Source: Spirulina sp. SIO3F2
GTDB lineage: Bacteria > Cyanobacteriota > Cyanobacteriia > Cyanobacteriales > Spirulinaceae
Reading direction: 5' to 3'
Assembly: GCA_010672165.1 (NCBI GenBank)
Contig: JAAHHN010000063.1
Coordinates: 1-32,067, forward strand
DNA: 32,067 bases
The notes under the pieces were generated by a model. The model saw only the letters and a list, made by a program, of their open reading frames with translations. It was not told the DNA's origin and searched no databases. Shown piece by piece: positions 1 through 8,047 of this stretch (within the stretch, counting starts at the first letter, position 1; every line of letters begins with the position of its first letter). Both the position numbers and the translations under genes were made by a program.

Positions 1-2
1 CT

Positions 3-62
3 ATAAGGCGTGTTGCTCCCGTAGATTGGGTTGATGAAAAAACGACCCAAACTTTTATATAG
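3..62 (+). pseudogene. Short coding-like fragment at window edge
   Basis: An open frame enters from the left edge and ends at TAG (60-62), giving RRVAPVDWVDEKTTQTFI. The string resembles the strand pattern of PRC-barrel proteins, but it is too short to assign. It abuts the EF-G remnant in a different frame, so the junction near 60 looks like a recombination scar or a frameshift. Confidence 0.25.
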
Positions 63-499
63 GAGGCCCTCTCGGCTTCCCGGTCGTGGATGTGGCGGTG
101 AACTTAAGCAATGGCTCCTACCATTCGGTGGATAGCTCTGAGCAAGCGTTCAAACAAGCGGCTCGGATCGCCATGACCGAAGGCATGACCAAATGTCAGC
201 CTGTTCTCCTTGAACCCGTGCTGACGGTTAATGTAGCGGCACCGAATGAATTTACCTCGAAGGTGCTGCAATTGGTCAGTGGCCATCGGGGTCAGATTCT
301 CGGTTATGAAGCTTTGGAGGGTTGGCAGAACTGGGACAACATCACGGCCTATCTGCCCCAAGCCGAGATGCAAAACTTTATTGTGGAGTTACGATCGCTG
401 ACCCTTGGTGTGGGCTTTTTCCATTGGGAATATGATCATCTCCAAGAAGTACCCGGCAAGCTCGCTGATTCGGTGTTGGCGATGAATGGGCGTGAATGA
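63..499 (+). pseudogene. 5'-truncated elongation factor G-like fragment (C-terminal domains only)
   Basis: The reading frame matches the C-terminal part of EF-G/EF-G-like GTPases. It contains GGPLGFPVVDV at about 62-94, VDSSEQAFKQAARIA, the LLEPVLTVNV strand and a ferredoxin-like domain V (GHRGQILGYE), and ends in the usual acidic linker and helix. The GTPase domain, domain II and the start of domain IV are missing. The frame closes upstream at tandem TGA codons (about 32-37), and bases 3-62 encode a different peptide in another frame (RRVAPVDWVDEKTTQTFI, then TAG). An internal GTG at 86 could start a 137-residue product, but no translation factor works without its G domain. I read it as a remnant joined to unrelated sequence. 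A sequencing or assembly break at the window edge is an alternative. Confidence 0.6.
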
Positions 500-620
500 T
501 TCCCTCTACCGCTCCCATTAAGGAAATGGCATCACTGCGATCGCTAGATTGTAGTCCTGCATACAATTTAGCGATTGTTTCTTTGTTAATGTCCCAATAA
601 CTCACAAATCCATAATTTAA

Positions 621-752
621 ATTGTTTCTAGGGTTCCGGTTTCTGGCATGGGGAAACGCCTGGTCCGAGAGAAACAAGTTAGTCAAAGTATTCGTTGGCT
701 CAGCCGGATATTTTACTAACTCCACGGAAGGATAAAAGCCTGGGAGGTGTTC
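621..752 (+). promoter_or_regulatory. Guanidine-I (ykkC) riboswitch
   Basis: The segment has the family's hallmark strings in order: CTAGGGTTCCG (628-638), CTGGTCCGAGAG (659-670), and ACGGAAGGATAAAAGCCTGGGAGG near 724-747. The outer P1 helix pairs 622-629 with 670-677. A second stem pairs GTTAGT (about 678-683) with ACTAAC (about 715-720). It lies about 60 bases before a guanidine hydrolase operon, the expected target. Guanidine-I riboswitches bind free guanidinium and normally turn expression on. Confidence 0.93.
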
Positions 753-787
753 TTACGCAAGACTCATCTTCCAGGTTTTCTGTTTTA
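739..787 (+). terminator. Riboswitch expression platform: intrinsic terminator overlapping the aptamer 3' end
   Basis: CCTGGGAG (739-746) pairs with CTTCCAGG (768-775) over 8 bp with one G-U, and is followed by TTTTCTGTTTT. A smaller hairpin (GTTCTT/AAGAC) sits in the loop. The 5' arm is part of the aptamer's GCCTGGGAGG segment, so aptamer folding and terminator folding exclude each other. Guanidine binding should therefore give read-through. Confidence 0.75.
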
Positions 788-811
788 TGGTGCAATATTT
801 TCGATCAATTT

Positions 812-1981
812 ATGACTGACACTTCTGATTTTCAAGCCAATGCCAGCGAAGCTCAAATGGCATTAGAACTCGAACAAAAGCTTCCCCTCACAGGCTGGCA
901 ACAAGAAGTCGATCGCGGCCTCGAATATGGCCTAGAAGCTGCCTCTAGCATCCGCGATCGCACCATCCCTACTTTCTCCCGAGGTGAACTGCCCCACTAC
1001 GCTGGAATTAATACCTTTCTTAAAGCGCCTTATCTTGAAGATGTGCGTCAGGTGGGAGACTATGACATTGCCATCATCGGTGTTCCTCACGACTCTGGCA
1101 CGACCTACCGACCAGGCACACGCTTCGGTCCCCAAGGCATCCGGCGGGTGTCGGCGCTCTATACCCCCTACAACTTTGAGTTGGGGGTTGATCTGCGCGA
1201 ACAAATTACCCTCTGTGATGTGGGCGATGTGTTTACAATTCCGGCCAATAACGAGAAGTCGTTTGATCAGATTTCCAAGGCTGTCGCCCATGTGTTTAGT
1301 TCTGGAGCTTTTCCGATTATCTTGGGAGGCGATCACTCGATTGGTTTCCCCACCCTGCGAGGGGTTTGTCGGCATTTGGGAGATAAAAAAGTTGGGATTA
1401 TCCACTTCGATCGCCACGTCGATACCCAAGAGACCGATCTTGATGAGCGGATGCATACCTGCCCTTGGTTCCATGCCACCAACATGAAAAATGCCCCCGC
1501 CCGCAACCTGGTGCAACTGGGCATCGGGGGTTGGCAAGTGCCCCGCCAAGGGGTGAAGGTCTGCCGTGAGCGGGCAACCAATATTCTCACAGTGACGGAT
1601 ATTACCGAAATGGGTCTTGATGCGGCAGCAGACTTTGCTCTGGAGCGAGCCTTGGATGGCACGGATTGTGTCTATATCAGCTTTGATATTGATTGTATTG
1701 ATGCAGGCTTTGTCCCCGGCACAGGCTGGCCCGAACCGGGTGGTCTGATGCCCCGAGAAGCCCTCTATCTACTCAAGAAGATTGTCCAAAATGCCCCAGT
1801 TTGCGGCCTAGAGGTGGTGGAAGTTTCCCCCCCCTACGATATCAGCGACATTACCTCCCTGATGGCAACGCGGGTGATCTGCGACACAATGGCGCATCTG
1901 GTTGTTTCTGGGCAACTGCCCCGTAAAAAGCCCGCTTACATTCACCCGGAAGCTGAACCGGAAACGGTGGCTTGGAGATAG
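812..1981 (+). CDS. gdmH: Ni2+-dependent guanidine hydrolase (arginase/ureohydrolase family)
   Basis: The enzyme hydrolyses guanidine to urea and ammonia in the cytoplasm. The 389-residue product has the ureohydrolase metal-site motifs: GGDHSIG, HFDRHVDT and SFDIDCID. Where agmatinases have PGTGTPEPGG, this has PGTGWPEPGG, a feature I associate with Synechocystis Sll1077, the founding guanidine hydrolase of about 390 residues. I chose ATG 812 because it gives that length, lies after the riboswitch terminator and starts a typical N-terminus (MTDTSDFQ). The frame is open back to 695, but that stretch is riboswitch. HypA- and HypB-type nickel chaperones follow directly, as expected for a Ni enzyme. 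Older databases may call it agmatinase; the riboswitch and operon argue for guanidine. Confidence 0.93.
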   Translation: MTDTSDFQANASEAQMALELEQKLPLTGWQQEVDRGLEYGLEAASSIRDRTIPTFSRGELPHYAGINTFLKAPYLEDVRQVGDYDIAIIGVPHDSGTTYRPGTRFGPQGIRRVSALYTPYNFELGVDLREQITLCDVGDVFTIPANNEKSFDQISKAVAHVFSSGAFPIILGGDHSIGFPTLRGVCRHLGDKKVGIIHFDRHVDTQETDLDERMHTCPWFHATNMKNAPARNLVQLGIGGWQVPRQGVKVCRERATNILTVTDITEMGLDAAADFALERALDGTDCVYISFDIDCIDAGFVPGTGWPEPGGLMPREALYLLKKIVQNAPVCGLEVVEVSPPYDISDITSLMATRVICDTMAHLVVSGQLPRKKPAYIHPEAEPETVAWR

Positions 1982-1999
1982 TAAGGGGAGAGACAACTA

Positions 2000-2398
2000 A
2001 TGCATGAGACAGATATGACCAAGGCGTTAATTATGACGGTACGGCAATGGTGGGAGGAACAGCCTGAACGCCCCCTTATTGAAACGATTCACCTGATTGT
2101 GGGGCAGTTTACCTGTGTTGAACCGGCCAGCTTGCAATTTGCCTTTGCCGCCCAAACCCAAAACACGTGGCTCTCTGGGGCAAAACTGGCCATTCGTGAA
2201 ACTCCCCTGGTTGCCTACTGTCATCCTTGCCAACAGGAATACACCCCTGAAATGGGTTTGCGTTATGCTTGTCCCAACTGCCAGCAGCCGATGGAAGAGA
2301 TTCGCTCCGGTCGAGAACTCAAAATCGATCGCATTGAATATACGCTGGCAACGGGTGCTGAACAAGAACTTGTGGAATGTACGGGAGGTGTTTGCTGA
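2000..2398 (+). CDS. hypA: HypA-type nickel chaperone for the guanidine hydrolase
   Basis: A 132-residue HypA/HybF-family protein that delivers nickel. It starts with MHET, giving the His2-Glu3 nickel ligands of HypA (usual start MHE). It carries a zinc site of two pairs, CHPC and CPNC, about 30 residues apart. It begins 18 bases after gdmH stops, so the two are co-transcribed. No hydrogenase genes are nearby, and its place between gdmH and hypB points to guanidine hydrolase as client. The Synechocystis counterparts were, as I recall, shown to activate GdmH and named GhaA/GhaB. Confidence 0.9.
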   Translation: MHETDMTKALIMTVRQWWEEQPERPLIETIHLIVGQFTCVEPASLQFAFAAQTQNTWLSGAKLAIRETPLVAYCHPCQQEYTPEMGLRYACPNCQQPMEEIRSGRELKIDRIEYTLATGAEQELVECTGGVC

Positions 2399-2428
2399 CT
2401 AGGTACATCCACCAAAAATTTCAATTGG

Positions 2429-2451
2429 GTAGGGTGGGCATTGCCCACCAC
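2429..2451. repeat. Dispersed palindrome, copy 1
   Basis: TGGGCATTGCCCA forms a short hairpin core flanked by GTAGGG. The same family recurs inverted at 2630-2650. Confidence 0.6.
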
Positions 2452-2629
2452 AATAAGCTTTCTTCTCTTACGGTTGTTAGCAAGTTATATTGCTTAGCTC
2501 ATATTTAAGGCGTGGAGATTTAAATCACAGCTCTATCAACAATACTTACTCTACACACTCACACCCAAACCCCAATTCCTACACATCCACATAGGTCAGA
2601 CGATTAGCATCCATAGCGCTTTAGACTTG

Positions 2630-2650
2630 GTGGGTGATGCCCACCCTACA
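2630..2650. repeat. Dispersed palindrome, copy 2 (inverted relative to copy 1)
   Basis: GGTGGGTGATGCCCACCCTAC is nearly the reverse complement of the copy at 2429-2450. The two copies could pair over about 200 bases. Confidence 0.6.
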
Positions 2651-2845
2651 AACTATTCTCCTTCACGAGTTGGGATTACCGCTTGAAATTTAAATAAGAA
2701 ACTTTTTGGATTTGCCGCTGTTGGGTTTCTTCTCGTCAACCCAACCTATCAATTACTATTCGCATTGCTTGAAATCCTGGAAACCATAGAACCGTGATTT
2801 CCAATGAACTCTGAACTTTGAACCCTGAACCCTGAACTCACAAAA

Positions 2846-3553
2846 ATGCACCAAACTTTCGATGCTGCCTTAGAAATGAACTTGCTCCACGCCAACCAAA
2901 CTGGCGCTGACCACAATCGAGCCCATTTTGATGAATGGGGGATTACTTGTTTGAATGTGATGAGTAGTCCAGGTGCAGGCAAAACTGTGTTGTTAGAAAA
3001 AACCCTGGCGGCACTCCAAGGTCAGCTCAATATGGCAGTGATTGAAGGGGATATGACCACTGAGCTGGATGCCGATCGCCTCCGTCAAACCGGTGTGCCA
3101 GTGATTGCCATTAATACCGGACGATCGTGTCATTTAGATTCTCAGATGGTAGCGGGGGGGATTCATACTCTCAAGGAAAATCATCATCCTGAATCTCTGG
3201 ATTTAGTCTGGGTTGAAAATGTCGGAAATTTGGTCTGTCCTGCGGAGTTTGAAGTGGGCGAACATGCCAAAGTTGCCCTGTTAAGTGTCACGGAAGGGGA
3301 AGATAAACCCCTGAAATATCCCGTTATGTTTCAAGAAGCGGATTGTCTCCTGATTACCAAAACAGATTTAGCCCCGTATCTGACCGTTGACATTGAGCGA
3401 ATTGCAGCCAATGTGCGTCAGATGAACCCCCAAGCAGCCATTTTTCCCTTGTCTGCTCAAACGGGAACAGGGCTAAAGGCTTGGCTCGATTGGGTTCAAG
3501 CCCAAGTCAAGGTGCGATCGGAGGGCGCATCCCTTGTGGGTGCAACACATTAA
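2846..3553 (+). CDS. hypB: HypB-type nickel-insertion GTPase
   Basis: This 235-residue G3E-family GTPase couples GTP hydrolysis to nickel loading. Visible motifs are the P-loop SSPGAGKT (about residues 40-47), [12 protein letters not shown], the family's metal-site segment [11 protein letters not shown], the ENVGNLVCP switch, and the guanine-specificity motif ITKTDL. The N-terminal cysteine/histidine-rich nickel store of some HypB proteins is absent, as in short HypB forms. It is in the gdmH operon and presumably acts with the upstream HypA-type protein. A 447-base gap separates them, so it may have extra promoter input. Confidence 0.9.
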   Translation: MHQTFDAALEMNLLHANQTGADHNRAHFDEWGITCLNVMSSPGAGKTVLLEKTLAALQGQLNMAVIEGDMTTELDADRLRQTGVPVIAINTGRSCHLDSQMVAGGIHTLKENHHPESLDLVWVENVGNLVCPAEFEVGEHAKVALLSVTEGEDKPLKYPVMFQEADCLLITKTDLAPYLTVDIERIAANVRQMNPQAAIFPLSAQTGTGLKAWLDWVQAQVKVRSEGASLVGATH

Positions 3554-3586
3554 ATTAAATCACCCAACTGAACTCTATTTGCAATC

Positions 3587-4648
3587 ATGATCAAACGCCG
3601 TCCATTTTTTGCTTTTTTAGGGCTTTTTCTCGCTGCAATTTTCCTGACGGTGAGTTGTAGCCAAACACCCGATAAGTCCAGTGATAAAAAGACCTCAGAT
3701 GCTGGTGAAGCAACTGAATTTATTAATAGTGAACCCGTTAAAATTGGTTATAGCAACTGGGCAGGGTGGTGGCCCTGGGCGATCGCGGAAGAAGAAGGCC
3801 TTTTTGAGAAAAACGCGGTTAATGTTGAGCTGAAATGGTTTGATAGCTACATTGCTTCGATGGAAGCTCTGGCCGCCGGTCAACTCGACGGCAATTCCCA
3901 AACGCTCAACGATACGATCTCGTTTGCTGCCGATGCTGTCAATGGCGAAGTGGCAGTTCTGGTGAATGATAATTCAGCAGGGAATGACAAAATTATTGTC
4001 ACCGAAGAGATTAATGAAGTCAAAGATCTTGTGGGTAAAAAGGTTGCCGTTGAAGAAGGCGTTGTGGATGACTTTCTATTGAGTTTAGCCCTAGAAGAAG
4101 AGGGTTTATCTCGGGATGATGTGGAAATTGTCGGCATGGATACGGGGGATGCTGCTGCTGCTTTTGTGAGTGGTGATGTGGATGCCGTGGGGGCTTTCCC
4201 TCCCTACTGGCTGATTGCTCTAGAACGGGAAGGTAGCAAAGAATTGATTTCTTCTGCGGAATTTCCTGGTGCAATTCCAGATTTATTGGTGGTCACTCAA
4301 ACCTTGATCGATGAGCAGCCGGAAGTCGTGCAAGCATTGGTGAATACTTGGTTTGATATTCTGGCATTTATGGACGAAAACCCTGAAGAATCCGATGAGA
4401 TTATGGCTGCTCGTGCTGGGGTCGATGTTTCAGAAATGGCTCAGCTCAAAGAGGGGACACAACTCTTTACTATCGAGCAGAATCTTGAAGCCTTCAGTGA
4501 CGGTAATTCCATGACCCATATGCCTTTTGCCGCTAAACAAATGGCGGACTTTATGGTTTCGGTTGGCTTTATTCCTGAAGCACCACCGTTAGAGCCAGTT
4601 TTAGATGATCAGTTTGTGCAGGCTTATGCAGAGAGTGCGAAGGAATAA
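3587..4648 (+). CDS. ABC transporter substrate-binding lipoprotein (NitT/TauT type), probably for guanidine
   Basis: The 353-residue protein begins with a basic N-terminus, a hydrophobic stretch and a lipobox ending LTVSC (Cys24), so it is an exported lipoprotein. The mature part starts VKIGYSNWAGWWPWAIAEEEGLF, the NMT1/SsuA-like fold of NitT/TauT transporters, and is strongly acidic. It starts 33 bases after hypB. In Synechocystis the matching gene (sll1080) follows the HypB homologue, and that transporter is linked to guanidine uptake. The substrate is inferred from the operon and riboswitch. Confidence 0.87.
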   Translation: MIKRRPFFAFLGLFLAAIFLTVSCSQTPDKSSDKKTSDAGEATEFINSEPVKIGYSNWAGWWPWAIAEEEGLFEKNAVNVELKWFDSYIASMEALAAGQLDGNSQTLNDTISFAADAVNGEVAVLVNDNSAGNDKIIVTEEINEVKDLVGKKVAVEEGVVDDFLLSLALEEEGLSRDDVEIVGMDTGDAAAAFVSGDVDAVGAFPPYWLIALEREGSKELISSAEFPGAIPDLLVVTQTLIDEQPEVVQALVNTWFDILAFMDENPEESDEIMAARAGVDVSEMAQLKEGTQLFTIEQNLEAFSDGNSMTHMPFAAKQMADFMVSVGFIPEAPPLEPVLDDQFVQAYAESAKE

Positions 4649-4668
4649 GACAGAGTTGTCTTGACCTG

Positions 4669-4693
4669 TAGGGGCGTGGAAACCACGCCCCTA
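4669..4693. repeat. Perfect inverted repeat between lipoprotein and permease genes
   Basis: GGGGCGTGG (4671-4679) and CCACGCCCC (4683-4691) form a stem with an AAA loop, extended by two A-T pairs to 11 bp. A T-rich stretch follows at about 4697-4712. It could lower downstream expression or stabilise the binding-protein mRNA, as is common after ABC binding-protein genes. Confidence 0.75.
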
Positions 4694-4751
4694 ACCACTT
4701 TTGATTTTTTCTCTACAGATATCTTTTTGGACTCAAGCTCCACCATTCACT

Positions 4752-5567
4752 ATGCAAAAAACTCGTCCCCGCATACTCAAGCCCAGCACGTTCTGGCGTT
4801 TGGTGGACGATATTCCCCCATCTTTGACCTGGACATTAATGGCGCTCTCGGTGATTGTCCCGTTTGTTGTCTGGGCAATTTTGGCCGGTTCTGGCCTAAT
4901 TCCCTCCCGTTTTTTGCCCTCTCCCCTGAAGGTGGGAGAAGCATTTGTGTCTCTGTGGGAGCGCGGTTTTTTAATTAAGGATACCCAAGCCAGCATTTTT
5001 CGGGTCACGGCAGGTTTTGCCCTTGCGGCGATTGTGGCCACACCCTTGGGGATTGGCATGGGCGCTTTTGCCACGGTGCGATCGCTCTTTGAGCCGATTA
5101 TTGGTATTTTGCGCTACATGCCTGCCCCCGCTTTTATTCCCCTTCTGATTATCTATTTAGGTATTGATGAAGCCCCAAAAATTGCGCTTATTTTCATCGG
5201 TACAGTCTTTTTTAATACCTTGATGATTATGGATGCGGTCAAGTTTGTGCCCAAGGACTTGATTGAAACGACCTATACTTTGGGGGGAAATCGTAAACAA
5301 ATTCTGCTCCAAGTCATTACGCCCTATATTTTTCCGAATATTCTGGATGCGTTTCGCGTCAATATGGCAGCCTCTTGGAATTTAGTAGTCGTTGCTGAAT
5401 TGATTGCTGCCAGCGAGGGTTTAGGTAAACGCATTGAGTTGGCCCGTAAATTTATTCGCACCGATGAAATTTTTGCCTGTTTGATTGTGCTGGGGATTAT
5501 TGGTTTTTTGATTGATCTCGGGTTTCGTTGGTTACTCCGCATCACTTGCAAATGGGCCGTAGACTGA
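4752..5567 (+). CDS. ABC transporter permease (NitT/TauT type), guanidine transporter partner
   Basis: The product from ATG 4752 is 271 residues with about six hydrophobic segments. The cytoplasmic EAA-like loop NMAASWNLVVVAELIAASEG is the site that contacts the ATPase. It belongs to the SsuC/TauC group. The frame is open back to 4701, but that would add non-family residues and run close to the hairpin, so I prefer 4752. In Synechocystis an ATP-binding subunit gene follows; here the next gene is an unrelated haem-assembly protein. The ATPase must come from elsewhere, or the transporter is incomplete. Confidence 0.87.
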   Translation: MQKTRPRILKPSTFWRLVDDIPPSLTWTLMALSVIVPFVVWAILAGSGLIPSRFLPSPLKVGEAFVSLWERGFLIKDTQASIFRVTAGFALAAIVATPLGIGMGAFATVRSLFEPIIGILRYMPAPAFIPLLIIYLGIDEAPKIALIFIGTVFFNTLMIMDAVKFVPKDLIETTYTLGGNRKQILLQVITPYIFPNILDAFRVNMAASWNLVVVAELIAASEGLGKRIELARKFIRTDEIFACLIVLGIIGFLIDLGFRWLLRITCKWAVD

Positions 5568-5640
5568 TGCGATCGCGCTATTCATCCCGCGACAAAACAA
5601 GGCACAATAAGAGGGCTGTAATTTCTGAACTCTGCTGGCT

Positions 5641-6171
5641 ATGACTGAGCTGCCTGTGCTCTCTTCAACATTTTTCTTGACCCTACTGATGTTTGTGGGG
5701 TTATGGTTTTTCATCCGTGCTTCGGTCAAGGAGCGTATTGAGCAAATGGAGTTGACCAGCGATCGCACCCCAGAGCAAATCTATCAAGCGGTGGTTCAAT
5801 ATTTTGAGCGGCGAGCCTATCAGGTGAGTGCCCTGGAACCGGGTCAAAATGCAGCTACCTTGGAAGGATTCGTGCGACCCAGCCTCTTCTTAGCGTTTTT
5901 CCTCTCATTTCTAGCAGCCTGCGGTTTGTTTTGCTTGGGTCTTGTGCTGGCCTATTTATTGCCTGCGTTGGGCGGCTGGACGTTGCTGGTGATGGCGATC
6001 GCGCCCGGTGCAGGGGTATTCTATTGGCGCAAGGCTGGCCGCGTTGAGCAGGTACAAATTAAAGTTATGCCTCAAGCTGAACAAGCCAATCAGCTTTGGG
6101 TGCAAGGTCACCGGGATGAGCTGGCGCAGTTGCGGCAGAATTTCGGTGCGATTTTGAGTGTGGGGCCATAA
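5641..6171 (+). CDS. Cofactor assembly of complex C subunit B-like protein (CCB2/CCB4, DUF2930)
   Basis: A 176-residue membrane protein. An N-terminal anchor (about residues 9-26) is followed by a soluble stretch, then two adjacent membrane segments (about 103-123 and 129-147), and a soluble tail. The pattern and strings such as EGFVRPSLFLAFFLSFLAA match the cyanobacterial CCB2/CCB4 family. Plant homologues help attach haem c_n to cytochrome b6. It is 73 bases after the permease and probably not part of the guanidine operon. The assignment rests on family resemblance. Confidence 0.72.
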   Translation: MTELPVLSSTFFLTLLMFVGLWFFIRASVKERIEQMELTSDRTPEQIYQAVVQYFERRAYQVSALEPGQNAATLEGFVRPSLFLAFFLSFLAACGLFCLGLVLAYLLPALGGWTLLVMAIAPGAGVFYWRKAGRVEQVQIKVMPQAEQANQLWVQGHRDELAQLRQNFGAILSVGP

Positions 6172-6599
6172 TAGCCCCACACCTTGTGATCTCTAGAAAT
6201 TAACGATCCCCCCTTCCCCTCTTAATAACTACTGCTTATACACAGCCTGAAAATCCTGAGCTAGCTTGTGATTCAGCCTCCTGAATCCCCCTAAATCCCT
6301 CTTTGCAAGGGGGACTTCAATGAACTTCCCCCCTTTCAAAGGGGGGCTAGGGGGGATAAAACGATAGTGTTAGGACTTGAGAACAATTCATGTATAAGCG
6401 GTAGCCCCTTAATAAGGGGGGTGACGCCGCAAGCGGCTGAGATAACTTAAGCATATAAGTTTGAGTGATATTCTCCCCCTTACTTAGACGCTTTGCGGCT
6501 TCCCGCAGATTAGGGGAGCGGCGTAGTCAGGGGGATCTCGTCAGCGCTGCTAGCTGTTTAGGTGGTCAGTCCTGCAATAATCTATCTCTACCATTATCC
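6172..6599. repeat. Intergenic cluster of dispersed C-rich/G-rich palindromes
   Basis: I see no gene in this stretch. It contains several palindromes of the CCCCCTTT/AAAGGGGG kind, notably near 6295-6357 (CTTTGCAAGGGGG; CCCCCCTTTCAAAGGGGGG) and 6405-6420 (CCCCTTAATAAGGGGGG). A block ending GGCGTAGTCAGGGGGATCTCG near 6520-6541 recurs at 21577-21600 in the cmr operon. The reading frame of the next gene runs through the last part of the cluster, but that part looks untranslated. Confidence 0.65.
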
Positions 6600-7976
6600 T
6601 TGAACTCCCCTCAATTCCCCACCGCCCGCTGGGTCGCCTTCCAAGCCCTTTGGCAAATTACCCGTCAGGACGCCTACACCGATGTGGCGCTCAACCGAGC
6701 CTTGCAACAGGCAAGCCAGAACAAAAACACCGAGCAACGACTAAATCCGCAAGATCGTGGCTTAGTGACCGAACTCGTTTATGGTTGCGTTCGTCGCCAG
6801 CGGACATTGGATGCGCTGATTGATCAATTGGGTAAACGTCCAGCCGCCCAACAACCGCCTAAACTCCGACTGGTGATGCATCTGGGCTTATACCAACTGC
6901 GCTATCTGGATCACGTGCCTCCTTCAGCGGCAGTGAATACCAGCGTTGATCTGGCGAAAGCGCTGCAACTCAAAAAATTAGCTGGTGTGGTCAATGGTAT
7001 GCTGCGTCAATATCTCCGCGCTACTGAGGGCCAGTCAGATATCCTTAAACTCCCAACTGATCCAGTTGCTTGGCTGGGTGTTAAGCACAGCTTCCCAAAT
7101 TGGCTAATTGCCCAATGGTCTCAAGACTATGGTTTAGAGCAAACGGAGCAATTCTGTGATTGGTTTAACCAACCGGCCACGATTGACCTGCGGGTGAACC
7201 CGTTGCAAACAACGCGATCGCAACTTCAAACCGACCTCAAAGCAGCAGGTGTGCTTGCCCAACCGGTTGCTGCTGCCCCCCAAGCCCTGCGTCTGGTGAG
7301 TTCACCAGGCGCGATCCCCAAACTGCCCGGATTCAATGCAGGTCATTGGACAGTGCAGGAGAGCAGTGCCCAACTGGTGACGCATCTGCTTGACCCTCAG
7401 CCAGGAGAAACGGTCATCGATGCCTGTGCAGCACCCGGCGGCAAAACCACCCATATCGCAGAGTTGATGCAAAATCAGGGTGAGATTATTGCCTGCGATC
7501 GCACCCCCCATCGCCTCAAAAAAGTCACCGCTAATGCTAAACGCCTGCAATTGGAGATCGTCACCACCCACAACGGTGATAGCACCCAAATAACCCATTG
7601 GCGGGGCGATCGCGTTTTGCTGGATGTACCCTGTTCGGGGTTGGGAACCCTACACCGCCACCCCGATATTCGCTGGCGACAAACCCCCGAGACGATCGCT
7701 GAATTAGCCACCTTACAAACCCAACTCCTCAACCAAGCCAGCACCTGGCTTAAACCCGGCGGTCATTTGGTCTATGCCACCTGTACGCTCAATCCTCAAG
7801 AAAACGAAGCGGTGATTAAGCAATTCCTCGCCACCCATCCCGATTGGGCGATCGCACCGCCTGAAGCTGAACAATTTGCTCCCTTCCGTTGTCCTGAAGG
7901 TTGGCTCAAAGTATTGCCCCATCAGCATCATATGGATGGTTTTTTCATGGTGGCGTTGGTACAAGGTTCGGAATAA
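6600..7976 (+). CDS. rsmB: 16S rRNA (cytosine(967)-C(5))-methyltransferase RsmB
   Basis: The enzyme methylates C967 of 16S rRNA using S-adenosylmethionine. From TTG 6600 the product is 458 residues, near the family length. An N-terminal NusB-like RNA-binding domain (about 5-150) is followed by the methyltransferase domain. That has the SAM-binding motif DACAAPGGKTTH, the motif IV cysteine in LLDVPCSGLG, and the motif VI catalytic cysteine in YATCTLNPQENE. An upstream in-frame GTG at 6465 would add 45 residues encoded by a dispersed repeat, so I reject it. TTG is an unusual start and remains a judgement. Confidence 0.88.
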   Translation: MNSPQFPTARWVAFQALWQITRQDAYTDVALNRALQQASQNKNTEQRLNPQDRGLVTELVYGCVRRQRTLDALIDQLGKRPAAQQPPKLRLVMHLGLYQLRYLDHVPPSAAVNTSVDLAKALQLKKLAGVVNGMLRQYLRATEGQSDILKLPTDPVAWLGVKHSFPNWLIAQWSQDYGLEQTEQFCDWFNQPATIDLRVNPLQTTRSQLQTDLKAAGVLAQPVAAAPQALRLVSSPGAIPKLPGFNAGHWTVQESSAQLVTHLLDPQPGETVIDACAAPGGKTTHIAELMQNQGEIIACDRTPHRLKKVTANAKRLQLEIVTTHNGDSTQITHWRGDRVLLDVPCSGLGTLHRHPDIRWRQTPETIAELATLQTQLLNQASTWLKPGGHLVYATCTLNPQENEAVIKQFLATHPDWAIAPPEAEQFAPFRCPEGWLKVLPHQHHMDGFFMVALVQGSE

Positions 7977-8047
7977 TGGATGGCTAGAATATTTGTGCTA
8001 CGGTTTGAGCAGAACTGTACAATAATTGAGCGATTGGGGTAATCACA

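Larger units (their letters stand above)
2399..2845. other. Long hypA-hypB intergenic region with palindromic repeats
   Basis: I see no gene in this 447-base gap inside the operon. It holds two copies of a cyanobacterial palindromic repeat in opposite orientation: GTAGGGTGGGCATTGCCCACC near 2429-2450 and GGTGGGTGATGCCCACCCTAC near 2630-2650. A hairpin GTTGGGTT...AACCCAAC lies near 2723-2749. Short direct repeats of TGAACYCTGAAC lie just before hypB. These could attenuate the distal operon or carry an internal promoter, but I identified no clear promoter. Confidence 0.6.

Noticed and set aside
695-811. Upstream in-frame extension of gdmH
   Set aside because: The stretch is the riboswitch and its terminator. 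ATG 812 gives the known family length.
2795-2845. Short tandem TGAACYCTGAAC repeats before hypB
   Set aside because: They are too short and imperfect to call a regulatory element; noted only in the intergenic description.
6465-6599. In-frame N-terminal extension of rsmB from GTG 6465
   Set aside because: The extension is encoded by a dispersed palindromic repeat, and family length and the NusB-like start fit TTG 6600.
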